Below are positions 1 through 9,203 of a stretch of 64,000 nucleotides of DNA, one piece after another. Where the stretch lies: positions 10,052,099 through 10,116,098 of the forward strand of contig JAJEKV010000032.1 of the NCBI GenBank assembly GCA_021234155.1, written 5' to 3'. The stretch comes from Isoetes taiwanensis. Lineage: Eukaryota; Streptophyta; Lycopodiopsida; Isoetales; Isoetaceae. The notes below the pieces were generated by a model. It was not told the DNA's origin. It worked only from the letters and a program-made list of their open reading frames with translations, and made no database searches. The position numbers and the translations under genes are program-made. How positions within the stretch are numbered: the stretch's first letter is position 1; each line of letters opens with the position of its first letter.

Positions 1-4
1 AAAA

Positions 5-994
5 GTGGCAACAGTGACGGGAGAGAATAATGACAAAAAGGATGCCAGAATTACAGAATTGATAGATATCATTTGTACCCTAAGTGAGAAGGGCCATACC
101 CAAATCCGGGAGATCGTGGGTCACGTAGCAGCGATCGAGAAGGGAGAAAAGGTGAAGGATTTTCTGGCTTTTGGAGATTTCTTTACCTCTGTTACAGATA
201 TGGTGAACACTAGGCGATCTTCAGGAGTGGGGACCTTGCAGTGTCAGAAGGAGGCAGTGGGTCAAATTTTGGACTATGCGAATCAGATGCAAGAGGAAGT
301 GCGAAAGGAACTGCTGACAGACAAAGAGCCAGTTTTTGTTGGTAAGCCCCTTAGAAATGCAGCAGTAGAGAATAAATTAAGATTTCTTATTGGGTGTATT
401 CGCCATGAGGGGGTCAGGCTTCAGTTTTTAAAAGGGGAACTGGAGAGATTGGAACAGGGGGTTGCTATCAACAGCATCTATTGGATAGATTTTCCTTTTT
501 TTATGATAGAATGTGGTAATAGTCAGACAGCCACTCTTCTTCTCAAACAGGGCACTATTTCCAAAGCCAATACTCAGGTCTTCTTTTTGAAATGGTATCC
601 ATCCTTCGATCCACAAAATTTCTCTGAACTATTTCACCCGGCCTGGACTTCTTTACAAGGATTAAATCCCATGTACTGGAATGAGCAGTCTCTGCTCACT
701 CTGTTTCAACAAACAGGGAATATCATAAGCTGGGAAATCTCTCAAGACAAAGCCCCAAAAGTTTGGGCACAAATTGACCTCTTGAAGCCAATCCCGGAAG
801 AAATAAATTTTGTGGATTACTTTGGTAAACCCAAATCATTGAAGCTAGTATGGCAGGGTATGCCTCAGCCATGCTCGGCATGTGGCATTAGGCTTCACGG
901 AGGGAAAATATGTAAAGGGGGAAGGGAGATCAAGGTGATACATAAAGAAATGAATCCTGGAAAGCAAGGAAGAAGTCTGGATTACTCCAAATAA
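5..994 (+). CDS. LINE A ORF1 protein (DUF4283-like, nucleic-acid binding), left end open
   Basis: This open frame runs from the window edge to a TAA at 994, so the true start lies outside. The first 150 or so residues are charged and probably helical or coiled coil. Residues about 155-280 look like the DUF4283 region of plant LINE ORF1 proteins, with an aromatic FFLKWYPSFDPQ stretch. A cysteine cluster, CSACGIRLHGGKIC, follows near residues 292-305 and resembles the zinc-knuckle position in that family. ORF1 proteins bind LINE RNA in the ribonucleoprotein. The TAA may be a mutation, because the next two frames look like the missing ORF1 tail. The assignment rests on layout and the cysteine cluster. 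Confidence 0.7.
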   Translation: MATVTGENNDKKDARITELIDIICTLSEKGHTQIREIVGHVAAIEKGEKVKDFLAFGDFFTSVTDMVNTRRSSGVGTLQCQKEAVGQILDYANQMQEEVRKELLTDKEPVFVGKPLRNAAVENKLRFLIGCIRHEGVRLQFLKGELERLEQGVAINSIYWIDFPFFMIECGNSQTATLLLKQGTISKANTQVFFLKWYPSFDPQNFSELFHPAWTSLQGLNPMYWNEQSLLTLFQQTGNIISWEISQDKAPKVWAQIDLLKPIPEEINFVDYFGKPKSLKLVWQGMPQPCSACGIRLHGGKICKGGREIKVIHKEMNPGKQGRSLDYSK

Positions 995-1157
995 AGGAAG
1001 AATGGAAAGACAAAGGCAGAACAGGAATGGCAGTGAGAAAAGGAAAAGGAGAAGATAGAGAATCAGGGAAGAAAAAGAGAAATAAAAGGCAAGGGTAGAG
1101 AATGGGAAAAGCTTAGAAAAGAAGTTAAGAAGCGAGTGGAAGAGGAAAGTTCAATTC

Positions 1158-1999
1158 ATGGAGGATGCTTCGAAGGTTAAGGTTCTCAATAATCCTGATT
1201 CTAAGGGGAAAGGAGTTATGGAGGATCCCACTGAAAAAACTAGATCCAGTTCCCTAACAATTAGCGAACCTCAACGTGTCGGGAATGATTACTCCTCATC
1301 TGAGGAGTCATCTGGATACAAGGAAAAAGGGGGGCCGAGCTCGCCTAAATCTCCCCTCTTGGTGACTCTTGGTGACAATACCTCTGATTCCCCTCTTCCT
1401 ATTGTGGAGCTTTTTCCCAAAGGATCAGAGACCCAGGAGTGACCCTAACAGACATTCCTCAGCTCCACTCTGTTCATGAAGAAAAGGAACCTGTTGTCTT
1501 AGATACAGATGTGGTCCAATTTAAAACACAGGTGCTTGCAAAGGATCAAGAGGACCAAGACAATGGCCCATGCCAAAGGCTTGTAACTTCAGAAGGCCAA
1601 GGAATTGGTGCTGAACACAATAGTAGACCTGTAAGTCCAGCTGGCCAAGAATTGGGAACACAACCCCAAATTCTTGTAACTCCAGTAGGCCAGGGAACTA
1701 GCAGTGAACAAACCAATAGACTTATAAGCCCTTCTAGCCAAGAATTGGCAGGGGACACTCTAGTGTTAGAAAAAGATGTCTTTAAGACACCAGCTGCACA
1801 GTTACGAGAGTTGAAGGACCCTTCATCTAAATTGTCTGGCAAATTCTGGGAAGATGAAGATGATAGTGAGGATGAAACTGAGAGAAATCCTAATGAACTA
1901 TCCTTTGTTACCCCACTTCCTCAGATTAAAAAGAGGCAGAAAAAGGTCTACACCCCTAGGGAGAATGGGCCTGTTACTAGAAGTTCTAAAAACCAATGA
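1158..1999 (+). pseudogene. LINE A ORF1 C-terminal tail, in two overlapping frames
   Basis: Two frames, 1158-1442 and 1439-1999, together give a Ser/Pro/Glu-rich low-complexity tail ending in a basic patch (KKRQKK) and a stop that overlaps the endonuclease ATG by four bases (ATGA). The second frame carries three imperfect repeats of a Gly-Gln-x-x-Gly/Leu unit. LINE B has a similar tail, 34346-34858 on the minus strand, ending in KNTRSKRKSKK directly upstream of its endonuclease. I infer a single ORF1 now split by a frameshift at about 1440. The ATGA overlap suggests reinitiation for ORF2, as known for many non-LTR elements. Confidence 0.55.
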
Positions 2000-2868
2000 A
2001 GATAGTGAATTGGAACTTAAGAGGAATTAAGGGCCCCCTAAAAAGGAAAAGGGCTCTAATTGCCTTGAAGGAACTGAAGACAAATATAATCCTACTACAA
2101 GAACACAGATTACCAGCTTTTGAGGCATCAAATTTGGGTAGTTGGATTTTTCCCAGTGGAGATTCTATATGGGCCCCAGCAGATGGCACCAAAGGGGGTA
2201 TTTGTATTGCCTGGAATGGCTATAAAAAGGTAAATTCCTTTTTGCATCCTTCAGGTAGATGGCAGGTAGTCTTTTTGGAGATAGAACAGGAAAATGTAGG
2301 CGTTATCAATGTGTATGCTTCCACCTCCCCGGAGGAAAGAGAGATGCAATGGAAAAATATGACAGATTGGCTGCAGGGACAGAGTATAAATAATTGGATT
2401 CTTAGTGGGGATTTCAATAATACCCCCTCATGGGAGCAGAAAGCAGGAAAAAAAATCAACATGTCAAAAGGGGAGAGATCCCAGTGGGACAAGTTGGCCC
2501 ACAATTTTATATATCATGCTCCCTCCTCTTCTAATGCATATTCCTGGTGCAATAAGAGACAAGGGAATGATAGGGTGTATTGTCTTCTAGACAGGTTCTA
2601 CACCAACATCTCCACCTTAGAAGGATGGGATAGTTTGATCATTGAGAATGACTGTAGTAACTCTATATCTGATCACTATCCACAAATTCTGAACACAGGC
2701 ATCTTACCTCAGAATAGACATGCTGATACACCATTTTTTATCGCGGCGGCCAAGGCCGACGCAAACATTTCTTTGGTTCCACACCGTGGGCTTTCAATTC
2801 TCGATTTTTGTCTGTCTAATGCTACTCTGGACTTGATTTTTGACCTATTTTATGAACATGAGGCATGA
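1996..2868 (+). pseudogene. LINE A ORF2 endonuclease domain, truncated before the reverse transcriptase
   Basis: This is the exonuclease/endonuclease/phosphatase fold that nicks target DNA for target-primed reverse transcription. Visible motifs in order are WNLRG at the N-terminus, LLQEHRL with the catalytic Glu (about residue 36), VINVYAS, LSGDFNN with the catalytic Asp, DRFYTN, and SDHYP with the catalytic His (about residue 225). LINE sequence ends near 2740. The last 43 codons to the TGA at 2868 are read-through into the adjoining DNA. All reverse transcriptase and C-terminal domains are missing. The catalytic residues look intact, but the product would be a stand-alone nuclease at best. 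Confidence 0.85.
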
Positions 2869-4426
2869 CAAACAAATAATGTTTTAGGCCTCATATTTGT
2901 TATAGGGCATTGTGCGGATTAACACCATTGCAAGTTAAGAAAAAAGAAGTAAAACGAATTTGGGGCAATAATCAATATATGCTTAGTTAGCATTTGCTTT
3001 CATATTTGCATGATACTCGTACTGATTTTTGTGTCCTCCCTTTTTTAGTGACCACCACTAAGCAATCACCTGTATTTAACCCTCGTGATGGTATTAGATT
3101 TTTGACCCTCAGGGATTTTGGTCCCTGAGCTTCTCATCAAAGCTATGAACCGATGGTTTAGAGCCCTATGTAACATTTGCCCTTTTCTGGCAAGCACATT
3201 TTGGAGAGAAAGCTCTCTCTGCGTTCTCTGTTTACAATCGATTTAGCATTTTAGAAGCATCATAGTCTCTCGTTACTGGCCAAAGAAATGCCCAGACAGG
3301 AAATTATACAGCAGTGAAGGCCGTGAGCTCGTCCCCATGACTTCAAACAACTCGAAATTGCAGTAAGCAGGGCCAGATTTTGTAGAAACCTCTCAGAAAG
3401 AACCTTTCAAGGCCTGATTTTTCGATGTGCTCATAACTGGTGAAGTGGAGGCGGAGCCTTGCTGAGCGTGGCTACTGGGGCTCCTACAATGTGCTAGGCT
3501 TATAGTCGATCACTGAATGTGGGCCGTGTATAGGTCTGACACCCCCTGGATCACAGGATACGTGCCTATAAGGACGTCCTGACATTATGTCTTTGGAAGG
3601 CTACAACCTCGCCATTACATGATACAGCCTATCTGCAAAGTGTGCACAGGAGGGGCGGATGGAATGGACTACCCTAGCCATTGTTCTATGCCAGCCAACA
3701 CCATGTTATACTTTTGTCTGTTGCTATCGGGAGGCCCTGGCCATCAGTCGACCCCTCTTGAGTATAAGCCCGGGATAGAGCCGTATCAATGGTGCATTTC
3801 TTATGCTATATTGTCATTGTATTGTTGTTTATATGGAAGATGGATGGACCACCCTTTGTGGTGATATATTATTTTGTGTATGCTTGCTAGGTGCTAACAT
3901 GTATGTATGCTTTCGCTGTATAAAATTCCCATAGAGGACGTGGGACGAAGGACACCTCCATGTTCTTCACCTGGACACTTGGTCATCCCAAGTGGTCCGA
4001 GTCAGACAGAGGGCCCTTCCATTGTGATGTAGTCGCTGAGGAAGGGGAATCCCCCATATTTGCACGATGGGAGCTCTTTTTCTGTCATGCCATATGATTT
4101 GCCGAACTCATGCATCTCATCTCAGGATTTGGCATCCACACCCGATCTGGTCTTACCCAAAAATTGGGCCAACTTTCGGTTCTTCCAAATGCTTGTGATG
4201 GCAGAATCTACAGTCTTCTGATAGTTCCTTTTACGAGACTTGGCATAATCGCCTGAGGACTCAGAGGAATCCGATGACTCAGATGAATCGGAACTTGTAT
4301 CAGATGATGAATTGCTCTGTGTACATTTCGAGCGTGTGGATATATCTAGAGCAGATGGTGGTGGTGGCAGCTGGTGATTAGCTCTCTAAACGTCTTGCTC
4401 GAAAAAAAGCTCTCAGCCTACCAGCA
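2741..4426. other. No confident gene; possible minus-strand coding relic at about 4110-4335
   Basis: This stretch has no ORF of note on the plus strand. On the minus strand, about 4335 down to 4110, an open frame gives a Ser/Asp/Glu-rich run followed by a basic, tryptophan-containing segment (SIWKNRKLAQFLGK). This looks like protein coding, but I cannot place it in a family. It may belong with the relic at 4427-5593 or be an unrelated transposon fragment. Confidence 0.3.
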
Positions 4427-5593
4427 ATGATTGAGGTTATCCAAGATTCCTACAATCCTCGTCCAGACATCGAGTTATTAGAAGAAACTTATGATTTCAA
4501 GGAATGGCTTTTTCGGAGAGATCAACTGGGTCACTGTGCTATTGAGCCCTTGAGAAACATTACATTTCAGCATCACATCAAAATTTCACTTGTAGATGGC
4601 AAGGTCATCTTACAAGGAAAGAAATATGCCACGTCCTTGCAGTGGCAGCCAGCAGCAGGTATTCAATTCATTCGCACCATCCCCAATACTAATTCTATGC
4701 TCTCTGCAGAGCAAATGCCTCTAAAAAGCTTGAAAGAAATCACAAAGATTAAAAAGGAGGGAAGAGCATTTGACTCACATTGGATTATATTGAGACAAGT
4801 ATTCAGTCATGCTCTAACCACTTTGAGGAGGCAGATGCTTTATGGTGGCCTCAGTTTTTTTCTCGGCAACGTAACATGTTGCAAGCTTCATTACAAGGTC
4901 GAAGACCAGTTACATTCAACTGGCCATCTAGGCAAACTCTCCCTGTGCAAGTTGAGAATCAAGAGGAACATGTAGAGATAATGCCTAGCTGAGATGAAGA
5001 TGACAGAGTCATGTACACTGGCCCCAGACGCACGGCACAACAAGTTGCTCGAGTATCTGGTTCAGTCTCAGAGATTCAGAAAGGAATGCTCATAGCTGTC
5101 CCAGCTGATAATGATGAATCTGGGAAGCCATTCTGGCTAGCTAAAGTACTGGAGGTAATAAGAGAGGATGGAATTCCCACTCAATTAAAAGTGCACTGGA
5201 TGAGAACAAATGCTGCCAATGCTTTCAGTGGGAGTTATACTTTGGAGATGGTAAAAACAAGAGTGGGAAAGAGAGCAAAGTCCAAAGCAAACACTGCTGT
5301 CATAGATCTAGAAGGTTCTTGCATATGACTTTGTTCTAACTGCTGCTAATAAGTTACGTATGGTCACTCAAACTTTAATAAGGTCGGCATGTGGATTAGA
5401 CAAACAACCTAGAAAGGTGGCCAAAAAAGATGATGATGAAGACTCACTTGTAGACAGTGAGGAAGAAGATCGTTCGAGTATGTCCAGTTTCGAGAGTGAA
5501 GCTGAGGATGAAGGCTCAAGTGATCAGGGATTAAATGAGTCTGAGGATGAGATGCATCCTGATATTGCTGCAAAATATAAGTTTGTCCGATGA
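4427..5593 (+). pseudogene. Decayed coding relic of unknown family, probably transposon-derived
   Basis: Four open frames, 4427-4975, 4780-4992, 5011-5328 and 5360-5593, read as one protein broken by a frameshift near 4800 and stops near 4990 and 5328. The N-terminal part has a YDFKEWLF segment and a predicted beta-rich stretch. The middle part (5080-5230) has the pattern KGMLIAVPAD...PFWLAKVLEV...LKVHWM, like a small SH3/BAH/Tudor-type barrel. The C-terminus is strongly acidic (DSEEEDRSS, ESEDE). I do not recognise the family. The arrangement resembles plant genomic proteins derived from mobile elements, but that is inference. Confidence 0.4.
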
Positions 5594-6014
5594 CTCGAAC
5601 ATGTAAAGAACAGAAAGTGCAGGTGATGAGTGTTTGTCAAAATGTCCTATATTTTTGACAATTTTGTTCATAATTTTGTACAATTTTCACAACCTTGAAT
5701 ATATCACTTCTTTGTCAATCTACTACCCTTGCTATTTTTTTTATTGCCCCTTTTTTGCTACACTTTATATAAGTAACTATTTTTTGTTCTAAATTAGGAG
5801 GATGAAAATTGCTATTTAAAATTTTTGCATAGAAGTTATGTTCAATCAACCCCTCAAAAAAGGTACCTAAATTACCTAAATTGTTACACCTGTCACAAAA
5901 AAACCTTAAAAATGGACTTTTTAAAGGGAATTTTAGGGAATCTTTCAAAGATTCCTTTTGAAGTGCGTTTGGAGCAAATAAGTGCGTTTCAATTTAAACT
6001 TTGTTTAAGAACAA
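5594..6014. other. AT-rich spacer, no gene seen
   Basis: This is AT-rich DNA with no coding signal, leading into the tRNA-Glu array. Confidence 0.5.
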
Positions 6015-6058
6015 TTCCATTGCTGGGACTTGAACCCGGGTCGCTTGGGTGACTACAA
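6015..6058 (-). pseudogene. Truncated tRNA-Glu (UUC) relic
   Basis: The 3' half of a tRNA-Glu, comprising acceptor 3' strand and T arm, is followed directly by the sequence that normally flanks the 5' end. The anticodon arm, D arm and most of the acceptor 5' strand are deleted. It is the leftmost, damaged unit of the array. Confidence 0.85.
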
Positions 6059-6425
6059 ATATTTTAAAAGAGTTAGTCACATCATTCAAGAAAAATCAAA
6101 CTCGTTAAATCTTTTGTACCTGAGACCTTTAGTTACGATGAGATTCTCGACTTGCATAGTCAAAATATTGCTTGCTTCAGAAAAAGCTCCACATAGAAGC
6201 ATATTAGAGAGTCCTGGAAACAAAAAGAATTCTCATGATTTAACATCACATCATAGTGCCAAACAGCAGCACCAAGCCAAAGAGCTTAACGAATGAATAA
6301 AGTACATCCTTCAATTCTTACTACTGTACACAAATCCATCAAATATGATCCTCCACTCGAAATGCCTATTGGAAGCATGGCCTCAAAGCACACACACTAA
6401 ATTCTAACGTTTGAGTAGTTACAAA

Positions 6426-6498
6426 TTCCATTGCCGGGACTTGAACCCGGGTCGCTTGGGTGAAAGCCAAGTATCCTAACCAACTAGACTACAATGGA
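6426..6498 (-). tRNA. trnE-UUC: tRNA-Glu, anticodon UUC
   Basis: The gene spans 73 bases with the discriminator. The seven-base acceptor arms TCCATTG/CAATGGA pair perfectly. The A box (TAGTCTAGTTGG) and B box (GGGTTCAAGTCC) are intact. The anticodon stem CTTGG/CCAAG encloses loop CTTTCAC, giving anticodon TTC. There is no encoded CCA, as expected for a nuclear gene. The downstream flank has only TTT rather than a run of four or more T, so the Pol III terminator is weak. Confidence 0.95.
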
Positions 6499-6572
6499 AT
6501 TTCAAATGTTTTAAAAGAGTCAATCACCTCATTCAAGCAAAATGCACATGATACGAAAGCTGAAGAGTGAAA

Positions 6573-6645
6573 TTCCATTGCCGGGACTTGAACCCGGGTC
6601 TCTCGGGTGAGAGCCGAGTATCCTAACCAACTAGACTACAATGGA
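6573..6645 (-). tRNA. trnE-CUC: tRNA-Glu, anticodon CUC
   Basis: The acceptor, D arm and B box match the neighbouring UUC gene, but the anticodon stem is CTCGG/CCGAG around loop CTCTCAC, giving anticodon CTC. All stems pair. It lies 74 bases beyond the UUC gene on the same strand, the second member of the duplicated pair. Confidence 0.95.
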
Positions 6646-6966
6646 GATTAGCTACCTAAATAAAGGTTGTTCTTCAACACACACTCATTAAAATATTTGT
6701 ATCTGAGGCCTTTCGTGGTACCATTTTTGAGTTACGCAATATAAAAAAGAGTATTAGATAGTAAAATTGGCATTCTCCTTCTTGGGGTTCCTTTCAAAAG
6801 AGCTCAACGAATGAATAAAGTATATCCTTCAGTTCTTACTACTGTAACGTGTATCCCATCGACGAGATTAAGATCACAAATCCATCAAATATGATCCTCC
6901 ACTCGAAATGCCTATTGGAAGCATGGCCTCAAAGCACACTAAATTCTAACATTTGAGTAAGAACAA

Positions 6967-7039
6967 TTCCATTGCCGGGACTTGAACCCGGGTCGCTTGG
7001 GTGAAAGCCAAGTATCCTAACCAACTAGACTACAATGGA
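6967..7039 (-). tRNA. trnE-UUC: tRNA-Glu, anticodon UUC
   Basis: The mature region is identical to the copy at 6426-6498, and it is embedded in the next repeat unit 541 bp away. Acceptor, anticodon and T stems are all intact. Confidence 0.95.
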
Positions 7040-7113
7040 ATTTCAAATATTTTAAAAGAGTTAGTAACCTCATTCAAGCAAAATGCACATGACACGAAAG
7101 CTGAAAAATGAAA

Positions 7114-7186
7114 TTCCATTGCGGGGACTTGAACCCGAGTCTATCGGGTGAGAGCCGAGTATCCTAACCAACTAGACTACAATGGA
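7114..7186 (-). tRNA. tRNA-Glu, anticodon CUC, with stem mismatches
   Basis: This is the second CUC copy, but it carries changes that break pairing. The T stem reads TCGGG/CCCCG, giving a C-C mismatch, and the anticodon stem reads CTCGG/CCGAT, giving a C-U mismatch. The anticodon CTC and the acceptor stem are kept. It may be a decaying copy, so I call it a tRNA with doubt about function. Confidence 0.75.
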
Positions 7187-7572
7187 GATTAGCTATAATA
7201 GTAAAGGTTATTTTTCAACTCAAACTCGTTAAATCTTTTGTACCTGAGGCCTTTAGTTACCACGAGATTCTCGACTTGCATAGTCAAAATATTTCTTGCT
7301 TTAGAAGAAGCTCCATATAGAAGCACATTAGAGAGTCCTTGAAACAAAAAGAATTCTCATGATTTAACATCACAGTGCCAAACAGCAGCTCCAATCCAAA
7401 GAGCTCAACGAATGAATAAAGTATATCCTTCAGTTCTTACTACTGTAACGTGTATCCGATCGACGAGATTAAGATCACAAATCCATCAAATATGATCCTC
7501 CACTCGAAATGCCTATTGGAAGCATGGCCTCAAAGCACACACACTAAATTCTAACATTTGAGTAGTTACAAA

Positions 7573-7645
7573 TTCCATTGCCGGGACTTGAACCCGGGTC
7601 GCTTGGGTGAAAGCCAAGTATCCTAACCAACTAGACTACAATGGA
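7573..7645 (-). tRNA. trnE-UUC: tRNA-Glu, anticodon UUC
   Basis: Third intact UUC copy, with the same mature sequence as the other two. Its partner CUC gene is missing: the shared spacer continues to about 7717 and then stops where the gene should begin. Confidence 0.95.
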
Positions 7646-7984
7646 ATTTCAAATGTTTTAAAAGAGTCAATCACCTCATTCAAGCAAAATGCACATGATA
7701 CGAAAGCTGAAAAATGAAATTCTAAATGGGCTAGTACAATCATTACTACTAGGATTAAAAAACCCCTGCCTCGAAAGGTTTTCAAGGGAAAAACCTTTGC
7801 AGTAATGATGATACTAGACAAGCGGAGATAATGACTACTGAGGGCTCAGTAATTGCAGACATTTATCTAGGACCTCAAGTATGTATAATGCCAAGTCATG
7901 CACAGATGGTGCTCTGAGAAGTTGTGGAAGCGTGGAATGGAATGCTAAGGTCAAAAAATGATTCCGGACTATCTCAAAAGCAGG

Positions 7985-9203
7985 GCAACTCAGAAGAGTA
8001 TGGCTTTCATCTTCCCTGTCTCAATCCGTAGCATGTGGGACCCCGTGCGAATTGATGCAATAGCTACAAGCTTGTTCCTGGACAATGAAGCAAGCAAATA
8101 AGCTTGGGGCCCTGGTGCCAAGGTGGGATTTATGTGTGCATGATAATGACCAGTTTTCACTTGGGCCAAAGTAATTGCGTCCCATATCTTTTGAGAAAAA
8201 CGACCATTGAGATATTGTTGCAAAAGCTCAGGATCAGAACTGGCAAGCATCAGGCAGTGCTCTGGTTGCACAGCCCAACGGGCAAACCATGTAGTGCAAT
8301 GCTCTTTCCAACATCGTTTCAAACGCTGAGGAGATTCAGCCATGGCAAGTGCAAGAATAGGATACCTAACATCATCCATGTGGTGCACCTTGATATAGTG
8401 GAGATGGCGCTTCATGGCAGAATGTTGAAGAGTCCAAAGACCTGTCTCTTGTAAAAGAATAGCATAGGGCACCGTTGTTTTAACTCCCGAGGCTGTAAGT
8501 GAGAAAAGACTTTTGAAAGGAAAAGCGGACATATTGCAGAGTTGCGAGGATCGTAGTGATGCTGCAAGGTGTTTACACGCAAAGACCTGTGTAAGACTTG
8601 CCACTAAAGTACAGAAACTTTAGGATGGAGCAACTTATCCCAAAGCCAGTGCCATGTGCGAGCCCACATGGGTTTTGGGATCTGTAATTGCCATCCATTT
8701 GGCAATGGGAGGGGATGTGGAGCTAAGAGTAGATGGTATATAGAGACAAAGTACTTGCCTTTATGAATATCCTCGTGACAACACCATGGCACTCTTTCTG
8801 TGCACCGACTTCTACTATGAGAGGCAAGTTCTCTGCCATCTCCTTCCATACATTTACATCCCAATGTGAGAGTAAGAATTTTGCTTGAAACGCCGGCCAT
8901 GACAAGAGGTGACCACCTTCATACCATGCTTCAATTAAGACGACACCTGTTAAGGCCCACTGTCTCTAAGTAAGGGGATGAATAGATGCAGCGAGTGGAG
9001 GTGCTAATGGGGTCTGATGGCAATGGTATGACATCGAACTTGGCCCAAACTAATGAGAATGACGATGGTTTGAGACGTCCTCGCCCTGTAGAAGCCACCG
9101 CTTGCTTCAAAATCAAGGCTCTCCATGGGATCATGGAATGATCTAAGCAAAGCAGTTTCACAGCACTTGCAAGCCTGCCTTTTACAAGAAGAGGATAATC
9201 CAT
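7985..9203 (-). pseudogene. Degenerate retroelement relic (C-terminal region of a LINE-like polymerase protein)
   Basis: The minus-strand frame 7990-8604 (204 residues) ends in IRTGSHMLRIETGKM. This resembles the conserved (F/L)RTGSH.L.(I/V)ETGR segment found after the reverse transcriptase in several non-L1 LINE proteins. Upstream frames 8604-8905 and 8931-9203 are open but shifted relative to one another. They look like the preceding part of the same protein, with Trp-rich segments and no catalytic motif that I can identify. I infer an old, frameshifted LINE relic. Family and boundaries are uncertain. Confidence 0.4.

Larger units (their letters stand above)
1..2740 (+). mobile_element. LINE A, plant L1-type retrotransposon, truncated at both ends
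   Basis: The order is ORF1 protein, acidic ORF1 tail, then an apurinic-type endonuclease ORF, which is the standard plant L1 layout. The element is cut on the left by the window edge. On the right, recognisable endonuclease coding stops near 2740, just after the SDHYP motif, and unrelated GC-richer sequence follows. No reverse transcriptase, 3' UTR or poly(A) is present, so it cannot move on its own. It is related to LINE B: the endonuclease start (WNLRGIKGPLKR) is nearly identical in both. LINE C is more distant. Confidence 0.85.
5995..7725. repeat. Tandem array of about 540-606-bp units carrying tRNA-Glu pairs
   Basis: The anticodon-UUC tRNA recurs at 6426, 6967 and 7573 (steps of 541 and 606 bp) and the CUC tRNA at 6573 and 7114 (541 bp). 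The spacers are shared too: the segments around 6088-6200 and 7205-7350 match, as do 6296-6420, 6805-6960 and 7405-7570. The leftmost unit has a deletion from inside its UUC tRNA into the spacer. The rightmost unit loses its CUC tRNA at 7717, where only the last bases before the expected gene remain. This is a local segmental duplication of a two-gene unit. Confidence 0.9.

Noticed and set aside
5995-7725. tRNA-derived SINE family
   Set aside because: The tRNA copies keep full mature structure with anticodons and sit in long shared spacers of a local tandem array. There is no A-rich tail or dispersed insertion.
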